From NCBI RefSeq assembly GCF_007197775.1, contig NZ_CP041638.1:992001-1056000 (forward strand): a stretch of 64,000 nucleotides of DNA, in the 5' to 3' direction. The DNA comes from Thalassotalea sp. PS06. Its GTDB lineage: Bacteria > Pseudomonadota > Gammaproteobacteria > Enterobacterales > Alteromonadaceae. Below the pieces are notes generated by a model. It was not told the origin of the DNA. It saw only the letters and a program-made list of their open reading frames with translations, and ran no database searches. Shown piece after piece: positions 9,895 through 19,653 of the stretch (its first letter is position 1; the number at the start of each line of letters is the position of its first letter). A program made the translations under genes and the position numbers.

Positions 9895-10815
9895 ATGAAG
9901 CCCTATAAAGGAATTATTCTTGCTGGTGGTTCGGGCAGCCGTTTGCACCCGATAACCATGGGTGTTTCTAAACAGCTGTTACCCGTCTACGACAAACCAA
10001 TGATTTATTACCCGCTCTCTGTGCTCATGCTGGCCGGTATTAAAGAGGTTTTAATTATCTCGACGCCTGAGGACTTGCCTGGTTTTAAGCGCTTACTGGG
10101 AGACGGTAATCGCTTTGGCTTAGAGCTGCAATACGCCGAGCAACCCTCTCCAGATGGTCTGGCCCAGGCTTTTATCATTGGCGAAGAATTTATCGCTGAT
10201 TCAAATGTCTGTCTGGTATTGGGAGACAATATTTTCTATGGCCAGCACTTTACTGAAAAACTGAAACTTGCGACGGAATTTGAAACCGGAGCTATGGTTT
10301 TCGGTTATCACGTAAAAGATCCTGAAAGGTTCGGAGTCGTCGAATTTAACGCCGAAGGCAAGGCAACAGGTATCGAAGAAAAACCCAAAATTCCTAAATC
10401 GAACTATGCGGTAACCGGACTCTATTTTTATGACAACCGGGTCGTTGATATTGCCAAAAAAATTAAACCTTCCTCCCGCGGCGAGCTGGAAATAACCGAA
10501 GTGAATAACGAATACCTGCGCCTGGGGGAGTTGAATGTCACTATCCTCGGCCGAGGTTGTGCCTGGTTAGATACGGGCACCCATGATTCTTTAGCCGAAG
10601 CCGGAAACTTTGTGCAGGCGGTAGAGAAGCGTCAGGGGTTGAAAGTGGCCTGTCTGGAGGAAATTGGTTTTCGCAATGGTTGGTTATCGTCGCAACAATT
10701 ACAAACCTCCATCGAAAGATACCAAAAAACCGAGTATGGGCAATACCTGGCATCGTTAATGCCAGTGGAATTAAGTAAAGACTACGACAATGTCTATGTA
10801 TACAAAAATCTCTGA
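9895..10815 (+). CDS. rmlA: Glucose-1-phosphate thymidylyltransferase
   Basis: 306 aa, the usual length for RmlA. It makes dTDP-glucose from glucose-1-phosphate and dTTP, the first step to dTDP-sugars. Visible signatures are the N-terminal nucleotide-binding loop [14 protein letters not shown], the [17 protein letters not shown] segment, LGDNIFYG for metal and sugar-phosphate binding, and EEKP. AGGAG lies upstream of the ATG. The next gene is an RmlD-like reductase 135 bp downstream, but rmlB and rmlC are not in the window, so they must be elsewhere if dTDP-rhamnose is made. Confidence 0.95.
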   Translation: MKPYKGIILAGGSGSRLHPITMGVSKQLLPVYDKPMIYYPLSVLMLAGIKEVLIISTPEDLPGFKRLLGDGNRFGLELQYAEQPSPDGLAQAFIIGEEFIADSNVCLVLGDNIFYGQHFTEKLKLATEFETGAMVFGYHVKDPERFGVVEFNAEGKATGIEEKPKIPKSNYAVTGLYFYDNRVVDIAKKIKPSSRGELEITEVNNEYLRLGELNVTILGRGCAWLDTGTHDSLAEAGNFVQAVEKRQGLKVACLEEIGFRNGWLSSQQLQTSIERYQKTEYGQYLASLMPVELSKDYDNVYVYKNL

Positions 10816-10950
10816 TTTTCAGAGCTGACAATTGAGCGCGTTAAGGCTTTTTCAGAATGGCACCGGATGAATCCTGAATGACGTCATATCGGTACAACGG
10901 CCTATTTTATTATGGGTCTATCGTCGAATAAGTTAATGGACTAATGATAT

Positions 10951-11847
10951 ATGAATATACTTGTCATCGGCAAATACGGACAACTAGCATCTTGCCTCAG
11001 AGATGTAATCTCTATGCAAACTGAGATCACGGATAAGCATGTCTGGCATTTTGCTCCTTCAAAGGAATTGAATATTTCAGAACGCAAATCCGTGCAACAG
11101 GCTTTTGCAAAGTTTTCACCGGATATCGTCGTAAACACGGCGGCTTATACGCAGGTTGATAAGGCCGAAGAAGAAATTGAACAGGCAATTGCGGTCAATC
11201 AACTCGGCTGTAAAAATGTAGCCATTGCTTGTGCCAATCTCAACATCCCCCTGATCCACATATCTACGGACTACGTCTTTTCCGGAGACAATCAATCACC
11301 ATACTCTCCGGGTGATAAGACGTGTCCGAAAAACGTATATGGTTTGAGTAAATATCTGGGAGAGCAGGAAGTCATGACTTACCTGAGTCAGTTTGTCATT
11401 ATTCGAACCGCCTGGGTATTTAGCGAATATGGCAATAACTTTGTTCGCTCGATGATTAATCTGGCGCAACAAAAACGTCAGTTTGGCGTTGTCAATGATC
11501 AAATTGGCAACCCAACCTATGCCGGTGACTTGGCATTAAGTATTGTCGATATTGTCGATGCTATCAGCTCAGGAACCAAAAAATGGGGGATCTTTCACTA
11601 TAACGGCGCCACATCCGTTTCCTGGTATGAATTTGCGAAGGAAATTTTTGCTCTGGCTGAACAAAATGCGGTGATTGACGAATACCCTGATATTTCCCCT
11701 ATAGGAACGGAAGATTACCCAACGCTAGCAAAGCGACCAAACTTTTCAGCGATGTGCAATGACAAAATCTTTGAGCGCTGGCGGGTAAGACCCAGTGACT
11801 GGAAGCGGGGATTATTGAAAGTAATCCGCCATCAACAATCGAGCTAA
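10951..11847 (+). CDS. rmlD: dTDP-4-dehydrorhamnose reductase family protein
   Basis: 298 aa short-chain dehydrogenase of the RmlD_sub_bind family. The N-terminus has a nucleotide-binding GKYGQLASCL motif, followed by NTAAYTQVDKAE, STDYVFSG and the catalytic YGLSKYLGE (Tyr-x-x-x-Lys). These are the features of the enzyme that reduces dTDP-4-keto-L-rhamnose with NAD(P)H. The match is good by motif, but related reductases act on other sugars, and rmlB/rmlC are absent here, so the precise substrate is inferred. Confidence 0.85.
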   Translation: MNILVIGKYGQLASCLRDVISMQTEITDKHVWHFAPSKELNISERKSVQQAFAKFSPDIVVNTAAYTQVDKAEEEIEQAIAVNQLGCKNVAIACANLNIPLIHISTDYVFSGDNQSPYSPGDKTCPKNVYGLSKYLGEQEVMTYLSQFVIIRTAWVFSEYGNNFVRSMINLAQQKRQFGVVNDQIGNPTYAGDLALSIVDIVDAISSGTKKWGIFHYNGATSVSWYEFAKEIFALAEQNAVIDEYPDISPIGTEDYPTLAKRPNFSAMCNDKIFERWRVRPSDWKRGLLKVIRHQQSS

Positions 11848-12046
11848 GTTAATCAGAGCAATTAATACAAATTGCAGAGCGTGTGAATGAGCGAAGAGAT
11901 ACAACTTATAGAAGGTAGCACCATATTTTCCTGTTGAAAACAGGGATATTTCAAGCGTTAAAAATCCTGACGATAAAATGGCAGCTTGTGGTTTCTCTTC
12001 TATACTCTTCATTAATAAAAACAAACAGTAACATCAAGAGAGTGTT

Positions 12047-13321
12047 ATGCCTTTTACAACAACAAAAATCGCAGTTATCGGCCTCGGTTATGTAGGTCTT
12101 CCCCTTGCTGTGGAATTTGGTAAAAAGTACCTTACCAAAGGGTTCGACATCAATCAGTCACGTATCGATGAACTGAACAATGGCGAAGATAGTACCCTTG
12201 AAGTTAATGCCGATAATTTGAAAAGCGCGTCGCGATTAACCTTTACCTCAGATGTCGAAGACATAAGAGCCTGTAATTTTTATGTCGTTACCGTGCCCAC
12301 CCCAATCGATAAACACAAACAACCCGATTTAACCCCATTAATCAAAGCCAGTGAGATGCTGGGTAAAGTAGTGGAGAAGGGCGATATTGTAGTTTATGAA
12401 TCAACCGTATATCCAGGCGCCACTGAAGACGATTGCATACCGGTAATCGAGAAGGTTTCTGGCCTTAAATACAATGAGGACTTCTTTGCCGGATATTCTC
12501 CTGAACGCATTAACCCGGGCGACAAACAGCATACGGTTACGCAAATCCTCAAAGTAACATCAGGATCTACCCCGGAAATTGCTGACAAAGTTGATGAAGT
12601 TTACCAGTCGGTTATCAGCGCTGGTACCCATAAAGCGTCATCGATAAAAGTCGCTGAGGCGGCCAAGGTGATTGAAAATACCCAGCGTGATGTCAATATC
12701 GCCTTGATTAACGAGCTGGCGATTATCTTCAACAAACTAAATATTGATACGCTTGAAGTGCTGCAGGCGGCAGGTACTAAGTGGAATTTTCTCCCTTTCC
12801 GTCCAGGTCTGGTTGGCGGTCATTGTATCGGTGTCGACCCTTACTATCTTACCCAGAAAGCTCAGGATATTGGCTATCATCCACAAATGATCCTGGCCGG
12901 TCGCCATCTTAATGATGGTATGGGCGAATATGTTGTCAGCCAGCTCGTTAAGAATATGATGAAACAGCATGCCAAGGTGGAGCACGCCAATGTGTTAGTG
13001 ATGGGGCTAACCTTCAAAGAAAATTGTCCGGATCTTCGTAATACCAAAGTTATTGATATCGTCAATGAGCTTCATGAATACAATATGAATGTTGATGTTA
13101 CCGACCCATGGTGTAATAAAGACGAGGCAAAAGCTCTGTATGGCATTGATGTTATATCACGCCCGAAAGCGGATCATTACGATGCGATTATTCTTGCGGT
13201 TGCCCACCGTGAATATATGGAATTAACCACGGATGAAATCCGTGAGTGGGGAAGGCGTGGTCATTTCATCTATGATCTTAAATATGTATTACCCAAAGAA
13301 GAAGTTGACCTCAGGCTCTAA
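12047..13321 (+). CDS. tviB: UDP-sugar 6-dehydrogenase of the TviB/VipA (WecC-like) family
   Basis: 424 aa, typical for the family. The N-terminal Rossmann motif is [16 protein letters not shown]; the central part has the [15 protein letters not shown] segment; [23 protein letters not shown] contains the catalytic cysteine ([11 protein letters not shown]); the C-terminal UDP-binding domain has [16 protein letters not shown]. It oxidises UDP-N-acetylhexosamine to the uronic acid for capsule or O-antigen. AAGAGAG precedes the ATG. The gene ends in a hairpin that overlaps its stop codon and converges with mutS. The TviB name follows the family; GlcNAc versus GalNAc specificity is not resolved. 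Confidence 0.88.
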   Translation: MPFTTTKIAVIGLGYVGLPLAVEFGKKYLTKGFDINQSRIDELNNGEDSTLEVNADNLKSASRLTFTSDVEDIRACNFYVVTVPTPIDKHKQPDLTPLIKASEMLGKVVEKGDIVVYESTVYPGATEDDCIPVIEKVSGLKYNEDFFAGYSPERINPGDKQHTVTQILKVTSGSTPEIADKVDEVYQSVISAGTHKASSIKVAEAAKVIENTQRDVNIALINELAIIFNKLNIDTLEVLQAAGTKWNFLPFRPGLVGGHCIGVDPYYLTQKAQDIGYHPQMILAGRHLNDGMGEYVVSQLVKNMMKQHAKVEHANVLVMGLTFKENCPDLRNTKVIDIVNELHEYNMNVDVTDPWCNKDEAKALYGIDVISRPKADHYDAIILAVAHREYMELTTDEIREWGRRGHFIYDLKYVLPKEEVDLRL

Positions 13322-13334
13322 TGCCTGAGGTTTC
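13308..13334. terminator. Hairpin between convergent tviB and mutS
   Basis: ACCTCAGGC at 13308-13316 pairs with GCCTGAGGT at 13323-13331 with a six-base loop. It overlaps the stop codon of the dehydrogenase gene and lies before the mutS stop. The T-run is short (TTT), so it is a modest terminator, probably used by the + strand transcript. Confidence 0.6.
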
Positions 13335-13345
13335 TCACCTTTTAT

Positions 13346-15919
13346 TTAGAGCGTTTCTTTTAGCTCGTACAAATACTGTAATGCTTGTCGAGGACTTAAC
13401 GCATCGACATCAAGACCCTGCAATTTATCAATCACCGGATGGTCTTCATTAAAACTGAATGATGCCTGTGGAGGAGTAACTTGTTTCTCGACACTCACTG
13501 TCTGGCTTTGATCAACCGCTTCTAACTCTTTTAATCGTTGTTTAGCGCGTTTTACTACCGCTTTCGGTACACCTGCTAATTGCGCCACTTGCAATCCAAA
13601 GCTCTTGCTCGCGGCTCCTTGTTGAACCGCGTGCATAAACACAATATTGTCATCGTGCTCAACGGCATCTAAGTGAATGTTCGCCAGCGTATCTAATTGC
13701 TCAGCTAATTGTGTTAACTCAAAATAATGGGTCGCAAACAACGTAAAGGCTTGAGTCTTTTGCGCCAGGTATTCTGCACAGGCCCAGGCCAGAGATAAAC
13801 CATCATAGGTACTGGTACCGCGACCAATCTCATCCAGTAGAACCAGACTTTTATTACTGGCGTTATGAAGGATATTGGCGGTTTCGGTCATTTCAACCAT
13901 AAATGTTGAGCGACCGGATGCTAAATCGTCCGAAGCACCAATGCGGGTAAAGATCCGGTCAACAATACCGATGTCTGCACTTTGGGCCGGAACATAACTG
14001 CCGATATGTGCTAGTAATACAATCAATGCGGTTTGGCGCATATACGTGGATTTACCGCCCATGTTAGGACCGGTAATTATTAGCATTTGTTGAGCTTCGT
14101 TAAGAGTAACCGGATTCGCAATAAATGGCTGTTCGCTAACCTGTTCAACCACAGGGTGGCGGCCATCTTTAATATCGATAATGCGATCTTCACATAGTGT
14201 TGGCGCCTGATAATTTAGCGAAACAGCTCTTTCACTTAGGTTGGCAAGGACATCCAGAGTTGCCAGTGCATCTGCACAACGTTGCAGCACCTCTATCTGT
14301 GGTAACAGCTGGTCAAACAATTCATCGTAAAGGCGTTTTTCAAGGGCTAAAAAGCGACTTTGTGAACTTAGCACTTTCTCTTCATGAGCTTTGAGCTCTT
14401 CGGTTATGTAACGCTCGTTGTTTTTCAATGTCTGGCGACGAATATACTCCGCTGGCACCAAATCAGAAGAGGCACGGCTGATCTCGATAAAGAAACCATG
14501 AACCTTGTTATAACCGACTTTAAGGCTGCTGATGCCGGTTCGCTCACGCTCTTGTTCTTCTAGATCCGCAAGGAACTGGCTGGCCCCCTGGCTCAGATCG
14601 CGAAGCTCATCAAGTTCCTGATGATACCCGTCGCGAATAACACCACCATCGCGAATTAATACCGGTGGATTATCAATTACCGCTCGCGACAATAAACCAT
14701 AAATATCATCGATAGGCTGACTGTCGGACTTCAATGACGCCAGTAATGGTGGTAACGGGTTTTCCAGAATTTGCTGTAATTCTGGCAACAGGCCTAACGC
14801 ATTTCTAAGCCGAGCAAGATCTCTTGGACGAGCACTTCGAAGAGCGATCCTGGCGATAATGCGTTCGATATCACCAACGCCTTTAAGGACATCCTGCAAA
14901 TCCGGATATAGGTCGTCATTAATCAGAGTACTGATAGCTTCTTGTCTTTGTTGCAGCTTATTGATATCGGTTAGCGGGCTGTGTAACCAGCGCTTAAATA
15001 AACGCGACCCCATTGGTGAGGACGTTCTATCAAGAACACTTGCTAAGGTATTTTCTACACCACCACTTAGGTTTTCCGTTAATTCTAGGTTACGTCTGGT
15101 TGCGGCATCTAAGATTACCGCTTCCTGATAGGATTGAGCGGTGATATTACGGATATGAGGTAACGCTGTTCTTTGCGTATCGTTTACGTATTGCAATAAA
15201 CAGCCACTGGCACATATGCCAAGTGCATATTGCTCAACGCCAAAGCCCTTTAAGTCTTTGGTCGCAAATTGACTGGTTAAAAGCTTATAACTGGTTTGTT
15301 GATCAAATTCCCAGTCCGGGCGACGTCTCAGCCCTTTATAAGCGCTAAGCAGCTCGCTATATGAAAATGATTCTGGGTACAGAATTTCTGCCGGCGACAA
15401 ACGTTGTAATTCAGCACTGAGTTGTTCCGGGGTTTGTGGCTCACATAGGTGAAACTTTCCTGAACTCATATCAAGATAGGAGACACCAAACTTATTACCA
15501 GCTTCACATACACTGACAAGCAGGTTGTCTTTACGATCATTTAATAGTGCTTCGTCACTCAGGGTTCCCGGCGTTACGATTCTGACAACTTTTCTTTCTA
15601 CCGGACCCTTACTGGTCGCAGGATCGCCAACCTGTTCGCAAATGGCGACGGATTCGCCAAGCGCAACTAATCGTGCCAGATAATTTTCTACCGCATGATA
15701 GGGGACACCGGCCATTGGAATGGCATTACCACCGGTTTTACCGCGCGCTGTTAACGAGATATCAAGCAGATCCGCTGCCTTTTTTGCATCATCGAAAAAC
15801 AACTCATAAAAATCGCCCATGCGATAAAACAACAGAATGTGCTCAAACTCACTTTTTATGGTGAGATATTGACGCATCATAGGGGTATGGTTAGAAAATT
15901 GGTCTGGATTTTGAGTCAT
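13346..15919 (-). CDS. mutS: DNA mismatch repair protein MutS
   Basis: 857 aa, normal length. The mismatch-recognition motif is in [13 protein letters not shown] near residue 35; the ATPase has Walker [15 protein letters not shown] and Walker [17 protein letters not shown], then the FATHYFELT segment. MutS binds mismatches and recruits MutL. mutS beside recA is a common gammaproteobacterial arrangement; the two genes are divergent here and share the 355-base gap holding the recA promoter. Nothing unusual is seen in its motifs. Confidence 0.97.
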   Translation of the reverse strand: MTQNPDQFSNHTPMMRQYLTIKSEFEHILLFYRMGDFYELFFDDAKKAADLLDISLTARGKTGGNAIPMAGVPYHAVENYLARLVALGESVAICEQVGDPATSKGPVERKVVRIVTPGTLSDEALLNDRKDNLLVSVCEAGNKFGVSYLDMSSGKFHLCEPQTPEQLSAELQRLSPAEILYPESFSYSELLSAYKGLRRRPDWEFDQQTSYKLLTSQFATKDLKGFGVEQYALGICASGCLLQYVNDTQRTALPHIRNITAQSYQEAVILDAATRRNLELTENLSGGVENTLASVLDRTSSPMGSRLFKRWLHSPLTDINKLQQRQEAISTLINDDLYPDLQDVLKGVGDIERIIARIALRSARPRDLARLRNALGLLPELQQILENPLPPLLASLKSDSQPIDDIYGLLSRAVIDNPPVLIRDGGVIRDGYHQELDELRDLSQGASQFLADLEEQERERTGISSLKVGYNKVHGFFIEISRASSDLVPAEYIRRQTLKNNERYITEELKAHEEKVLSSQSRFLALEKRLYDELFDQLLPQIEVLQRCADALATLDVLANLSERAVSLNYQAPTLCEDRIIDIKDGRHPVVEQVSEQPFIANPVTLNEAQQMLIITGPNMGGKSTYMRQTALIVLLAHIGSYVPAQSADIGIVDRIFTRIGASDDLASGRSTFMVEMTETANILHNASNKSLVLLDEIGRGTSTYDGLSLAWACAEYLAQKTQAFTLFATHYFELTQLAEQLDTLANIHLDAVEHDDNIVFMHAVQQGAASKSFGLQVAQLAGVPKAVVKRAKQRLKELEAVDQSQTVSVEKQVTPPQASFSFNEDHPVIDKLQGLDVDALSPRQALQYLYELKETL

Positions 15920-16203
15920 TAATTATTCTGTTTATATGGCGCTGACCGCTGGCTTAGCTCGCCGTCAGTCGGTATTAGCATTACTGAAATTGATGTTAAA
16001 AGATTTGCTCCAGGATAGAAAGGGCTATATCAACAACGGGGTTAATTAAAATCAGTGAAAGTACTGTATGTTAATTACTGTATAAAGTGCCGTAAATCAG
16101 TTGTAAAAACATAGTAAGACTTGAAGAGGTTGGTTTATGTTGTTGTTTTTATTGGTTTATATTTTCCATGAGGAGCTTTTTTAAAGTTTTTTCAAATAAA
16201 CTA

Positions 16204-16231
16204 TTGATACTGTACGATTATACAGTATACT
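16204..16231 (+). promoter_or_regulatory. recA promoter with LexA (SOS) box
   Basis: TTGATA at 16204-16209 and TATACT at 16226-16231 form a good sigma-70 promoter with a 16-base spacer. A near-consensus LexA box, TACTGTACGATTATACAGTA (CTGT-N8-ACAG core), lies at 16208-16227, overlapping both elements, as in other SOS-controlled recA genes. Because the host recA is broken downstream, this promoter now reads through the 64-codon stub into the element's own recA. The remaining 15920-16203 stretch has only direct TACTGTA half-sites near 16062-16083. Confidence 0.9.
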
Positions 16232-16274
16232 GGGCAAAGTTACTGTATAAATAAGAATACGATTGGAGAAACTA

Positions 16275-16469
16275 ATGGATACGAACAAAGAAAAGGCCTT
16301 ATCAGCGGCGCTAAGCCAGATTGAGCGTCAGTTCGGTAAAGGTTCGATTATGAAGCTGGGTGAGAACCGTAGCATGGATGTAGAAACCATTTCAACAGGT
16401 TCGTTGGGATTGGATATCGCATTGGGTGCTGGTGGTTTACCGATGGGCCGTGTAATTGAAATTTTTTAA
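16275..16469 (+). pseudogene. recA: Host recA, 5' fragment
   Basis: ATG at 16275 with GGAG six bases upstream. It encodes the first 63 residues of a standard RecA ([20 protein letters not shown]... up to GRVIEI), then reads one codon into the element (F) and stops at TAA 16467-16469. The next host codons, TAC GGT CCG GAA (YGPE of Walker A), are found 16.6 kb away at 33070. The fragment lacks the ATPase core and cannot function. Joining 16275-16464 to 33071-33909 gives 1029 nt, an intact 342-aa RecA, which shows that the gene was cut cleanly. Confidence 0.96.
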
Positions 16470-16475
16470 TAACGG
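16460..16475. repeat. Left attachment end: AATTT core plus terminal inverted repeat
   Basis: AATTT (16460-16464) is host recA sequence and is repeated at 33066-33070. TTAATAACGG at 16466-16475 is matched by its reverse complement CCGTTATTAA at 33058-33067. The T-run makes the exact crossover uncertain by a few bases. Confidence 0.8.
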
Positions 16476-16485
16476 ATGAAAAAAC

Positions 16486-16559
16486 AGTCCACTCCGAAGT
16501 GAGTGAGTGAGTGAGGGGGTTGTAGCCCATCAATACGGCACGAACCAGTCCATTCCGAA
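16486..16559. repeat. Subterminal repeats at left end (candidate recombinase binding sites)
   Basis: AGTCCACTCCGAAGT at 16486-16500 and AGTCCATTCCGAA at 16547-16559 are two direct copies of one motif; a third, inverted, is at the right end (33021-33035, 13 of 15 bases). Between them is a run of four AGTG units (16498-16513). The repeats sit in the leader between the recA promoter and the element recA start, so bound recombinase could interfere with transcription. Confidence 0.65.
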
Positions 16560-16590
16560 AAACCAATCAAAAATCAAAAGGAATATTACG

Positions 16591-17616
16591 ATGGAAAATA
16601 AAAAAGAAGCAGCATTAGCATCAGCACTTAGTCAAATTGAGCGTCAGTTCGGTAAAGGCTCGATAATGAAGATGGGCGACCAAAACGCATTGGCTGTAGA
16701 TACCATTTCTACTGGCTCTTTGACACTTGATGTCGCACTTGGTGTCGGGGGATTGCCGCGAGGCAGAATAGTAGAGGTATATGGCCCAGAAAGTGCCGGT
16801 AAGTCCACACTTTGTTTACAGGTGGTAGCAGAAGCTCAAAAGAAAGGATTAGTAGCTGCATTTATTGATGCTGAACACGCACTTGATCCAATCTATGCGC
16901 AAAAACTTGGTGTTAGCCTTGATGAACTTTTAATTTCACAGCCTGATACAGGCGAGCAAGCGTTAGAAATTGCAGATATGCTTGTACGATCCGGATCCGT
17001 AGATCTTATTATTGTTGACTCTGTAGCTGCTCTTACTCCTAAGGCTGAAATTGAGGGGGAAATGGGTGATTCGCACATGGGCTTACAAGCACGCCTCATG
17101 TCTCAGGCTCTTCGAAAGTTAACCGGTAACGTTAAGCAAACCAATTGTATGATGATGTTTGTTAACCAGATCCGTATGAAGATCGGGGTCATGTTTGGTA
17201 ACCCTGAAACGACCACGGGTGGTAATGCTCTGAAATTCTACTCGTCTGTACGTATGGACATTCGTCGCACTGGTGCGGTTAAAGAAGGAGACGAGGTAGT
17301 GGGTAATGAGACTCGCGTCAAAGTTGTTAAAAACAAAGTTGCACCGCCTTTTAAGCAAGCTGAATTCCAAATCAGATATGGTCAAGGTGTTGATAAGCTT
17401 GCCGAACTGATTGACCTGGGTGTTCAGAACAAATTAATTGAAAAAGCAGGTGCTTGGTATAGCTGTAATGGGGAGCGTATTGGCCAGGGCAAAGCTAATG
17501 CCACTAAATACTTGCATGAAAACTCAGAATTAGCTGAAGAACTTGAAGTTAAACTTCGAGACATCCTTCTGCCTAAAACGACAAAGTCAGAAGATGAATC
17601 TCAGACATCTGAATAA
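16591..17616 (+). CDS. recA: Element-encoded RecA
   Basis: 341 aa, full length. Walker A is GPESAGKST at residues 65-73; the DNA-binding loop regions (EMGDSHMG and [13 protein letters not shown]) are intact and the C-terminus is acidic as usual. It should be a working recombinase and LexA co-protease. It differs from host RecA at many positions (for example [15 protein letters not shown] against [15 protein letters not shown]) and at the nucleotide level, so it is a divergent homologue and not a duplicate. The ATG at 16591 is chosen over an upstream GTG in the same frame because it gives the canonical N-terminus ([15 protein letters not shown]) and has AAGGA about nine bases upstream. No terminator separates it from the recombination genes 21 bases downstream. 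Confidence 0.97.
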   Translation: MENKKEAALASALSQIERQFGKGSIMKMGDQNALAVDTISTGSLTLDVALGVGGLPRGRIVEVYGPESAGKSTLCLQVVAEAQKKGLVAAFIDAEHALDPIYAQKLGVSLDELLISQPDTGEQALEIADMLVRSGSVDLIIVDSVAALTPKAEIEGEMGDSHMGLQARLMSQALRKLTGNVKQTNCMMMFVNQIRMKIGVMFGNPETTTGGNALKFYSSVRMDIRRTGAVKEGDEVVGNETRVKVVKNKVAPPFKQAEFQIRYGQGVDKLAELIDLGVQNKLIEKAGAWYSCNGERIGQGKANATKYLHENSELAEELEVKLRDILLPKTTKSEDESQTSE

Positions 17617-17637
17617 GTAATTAATAAAGGTGCAAGG

Positions 17638-19653
17638 ATGCTAGCAAGCCTACATTTCGACTACAGGGAAGTATTTGGTTCCTCATACAACGAAGCGCTC
17701 AATGAGTGCTTCACGTCTTACATCTATGAAGATTCGTTAAGCTCACACGATTCTCGACTGACCATTAAAAATAGGGTTTTTAAGTTTCTAGATTTTTTTG
17801 CATATGATGAGTCCCAAGAGGAACTTCGTGTGCTTTGCATGAAACACCCTAACTTAGATGAAGATCCAAGCCGTATAGAGCTACTCTTTTTCTCACTCGC
17901 ATCAGACTTTCGACTTCACCTGCAGCAATGCAATGAGAATAAGAACGTAACGAAGAACAATGATATTGCCGCTGCTCGCAAGTTCGTAAATATCTGCGAA
18001 AGTTTTGGTGTAATGCCACAGGGATCAAGTCGCATGATGAAGGGATTCGTCTTTGACAAGAGCGTGATTGGCGAGGGCAGTACTCTACTAGACGTCAACT
18101 TGCTAACATCCCCCAACCCAGAACAAATAAAGCGTTTATTAGAACAGTTAGATCCTGATGATGAATATCAACGTGACGATGCCGATGGCCTAACTGCTCT
18201 CATAGAAAATATTGTTACTGATTCCGACGATGATAATGATGATGTAAATATCATCGACCGTGCTACTCAAGTGTTGGATGCGCGTATAGAACTGTTGCGT
18301 GCTGAGAGTCTAAAACGAATTTCAGCATGGAAGGCCAAGCATGAGCAAGTCGAAAAGTGGGAATCCGACCCCAAACTCTTAAAGCTAGCAAGGCAATACC
18401 ATCGATTAACGAGTGAAGCAAGCCAACATTCATCACACCATCTATCGCGAGAATACGATCGAATTTTTGAGGGTAGAGCCCTGGCGGTCATGTACGTATA
18501 TATGTCGCGGGTGAAAAAAGCACTGTATTCAGATGACAACCAGGTTCGCACTCGCCTAAAGAAATATAAGGCTAGCCCCGATGAATTGAGAGAGCTACTT
18601 AACGGAAGCAGCGACTTAATGATTGCGGTGTATGCCTTGCTTCTAATTAACTTAAGTGCAAACGCTGATCCTATACGGTGCTTAAGTTGGAACAATATTA
18701 GAGACAATGGTGAGGTAACCACCATTGAGTGGTTTAAGGCGCGTTCTGAAATATGGCAACGTGAAATCATCAGCAATTCATCACCATCCCCTGAGCAGAA
18801 AGCATGTTTAGATGCACTATCGACCTTAAAAAAATCATTAGCATTTTGCAGTTCGTTTTGCATTCGTGACGAGCAAAATGTATTCATTAAGAGATACAAG
18901 AATAATGTGCGAGGTGTGGATTACACCCCAACAACCCCTGCTATGAAAACATTTAACGAATGGTTCAAGCAGTTATGCCGCGAAGCCAGTAATGGCAAAT
19001 GGCAGTCAACTCCTAAAGCGATACGGGGAAGCGTGCTGCTTCTTCATGCGCTTGTGACTCGCGATGCTTTTGCTGTTCAGGAGAAGGGGCGGTGGAATGA
19101 AGGCTCTAAGATGGCTGAAAAGTACACACGTCATCTTCCTGAAGTTCTCCGAAGAGAAGAAAATATTCGAGACTTTCTCGACTGGTATGAAGCTCTACTG
19201 GCAGTCAACATCGATGATTTCGCAGAAAAGGTTGGCATCGACCCAGTCGCGTATGAAAAAAGAAGAAAACAGATCATCAATTCACAGTTTGGGGGAATAC
19301 ACTGTGTTGACCCTTATGCCGGTGTCCAGCCAGGAACCAATGAAGGTGAGGCTTGCACTGTTCCTCACAAATGTCCGACTTGTGTAAACAGACGGAATAT
19401 ATTTCTAGCTTCGAAAGAAAACCTGGCTAACGTGTTATTACTGAAAAACGCATTAGATGATCTTAGGGAAGGCGTTCATGATCAACAAATTTTGAAATGG
19501 TCATTTTGGATCGCATTCGCTCGCCTCATGGTGGAAAAGTTTGAGGGCGCCCGTGAACATCGAAGGTTGATGCAGGAAGCGAAAAGTATCGCTGAAAGTA
19601 GTAAAAATCCGTATCAAGAGCTTATCATCCCAACAACCTACAAGGAGTCATAA
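17638..19653 (+). CDS. Large degenerate tyrosine-recombinase-fold protein
   Basis: 671 aa. No complete R-HxxR-H-Y set is seen. The C-terminal half nevertheless resembles the recombinase fold: NADPIRCLSWNNI matches the position of the first catalytic Arg region, and GRWNEGSKMAEKYTRHLPE resembles the last helix with its Tyr, with Trp in place of the second His. A cysteine group near residues 563-588 (CVDPYAG, ACTVPHKCPTC) suggests a zinc site. It begins 21 bases after recA and overlaps the next gene by one base (TAATG), so it belongs to the recombination operon. It may be an accessory subunit that works with the two complete recombinases. Confidence 0.65.
   Translation: MLASLHFDYREVFGSSYNEALNECFTSYIYEDSLSSHDSRLTIKNRVFKFLDFFAYDESQEELRVLCMKHPNLDEDPSRIELLFFSLASDFRLHLQQCNENKNVTKNNDIAAARKFVNICESFGVMPQGSSRMMKGFVFDKSVIGEGSTLLDVNLLTSPNPEQIKRLLEQLDPDDEYQRDDADGLTALIENIVTDSDDDNDDVNIIDRATQVLDARIELLRAESLKRISAWKAKHEQVEKWESDPKLLKLARQYHRLTSEASQHSSHHLSREYDRIFEGRALAVMYVYMSRVKKALYSDDNQVRTRLKKYKASPDELRELLNGSSDLMIAVYALLLINLSANADPIRCLSWNNIRDNGEVTTIEWFKARSEIWQREIISNSSPSPEQKACLDALSTLKKSLAFCSSFCIRDEQNVFIKRYKNNVRGVDYTPTTPAMKTFNEWFKQLCREASNGKWQSTPKAIRGSVLLLHALVTRDAFAVQEKGRWNEGSKMAEKYTRHLPEVLRREENIRDFLDWYEALLAVNIDDFAEKVGIDPVAYEKRRKQIINSQFGGIHCVDPYAGVQPGTNEGEACTVPHKCPTCVNRRNIFLASKENLANVLLLKNALDDLREGVHDQQILKWSFWIAFARLMVEKFEGAREHRRLMQEAKSIAESSKNPYQELIIPTTYKES

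Noticed and set aside
16062..16083. Second LexA box between mutS and recA
   Set aside because: The TACTGTA units are in direct and not inverted orientation, so the CTGT-N8-ACAG form is absent.
16507..16590. N-terminal extension of the element RecA from an upstream GTG
   Set aside because: It would add 28 residues not found in RecA proteins, partly from the AGTG repeat, and lacks a ribosome binding site.
18267..18899. 210-codon antisense frame in the 671-aa gene
   Set aside because: The + strand gene has operon overlap and a plausible recombinase fold; the antisense frame has no start signal or motif.
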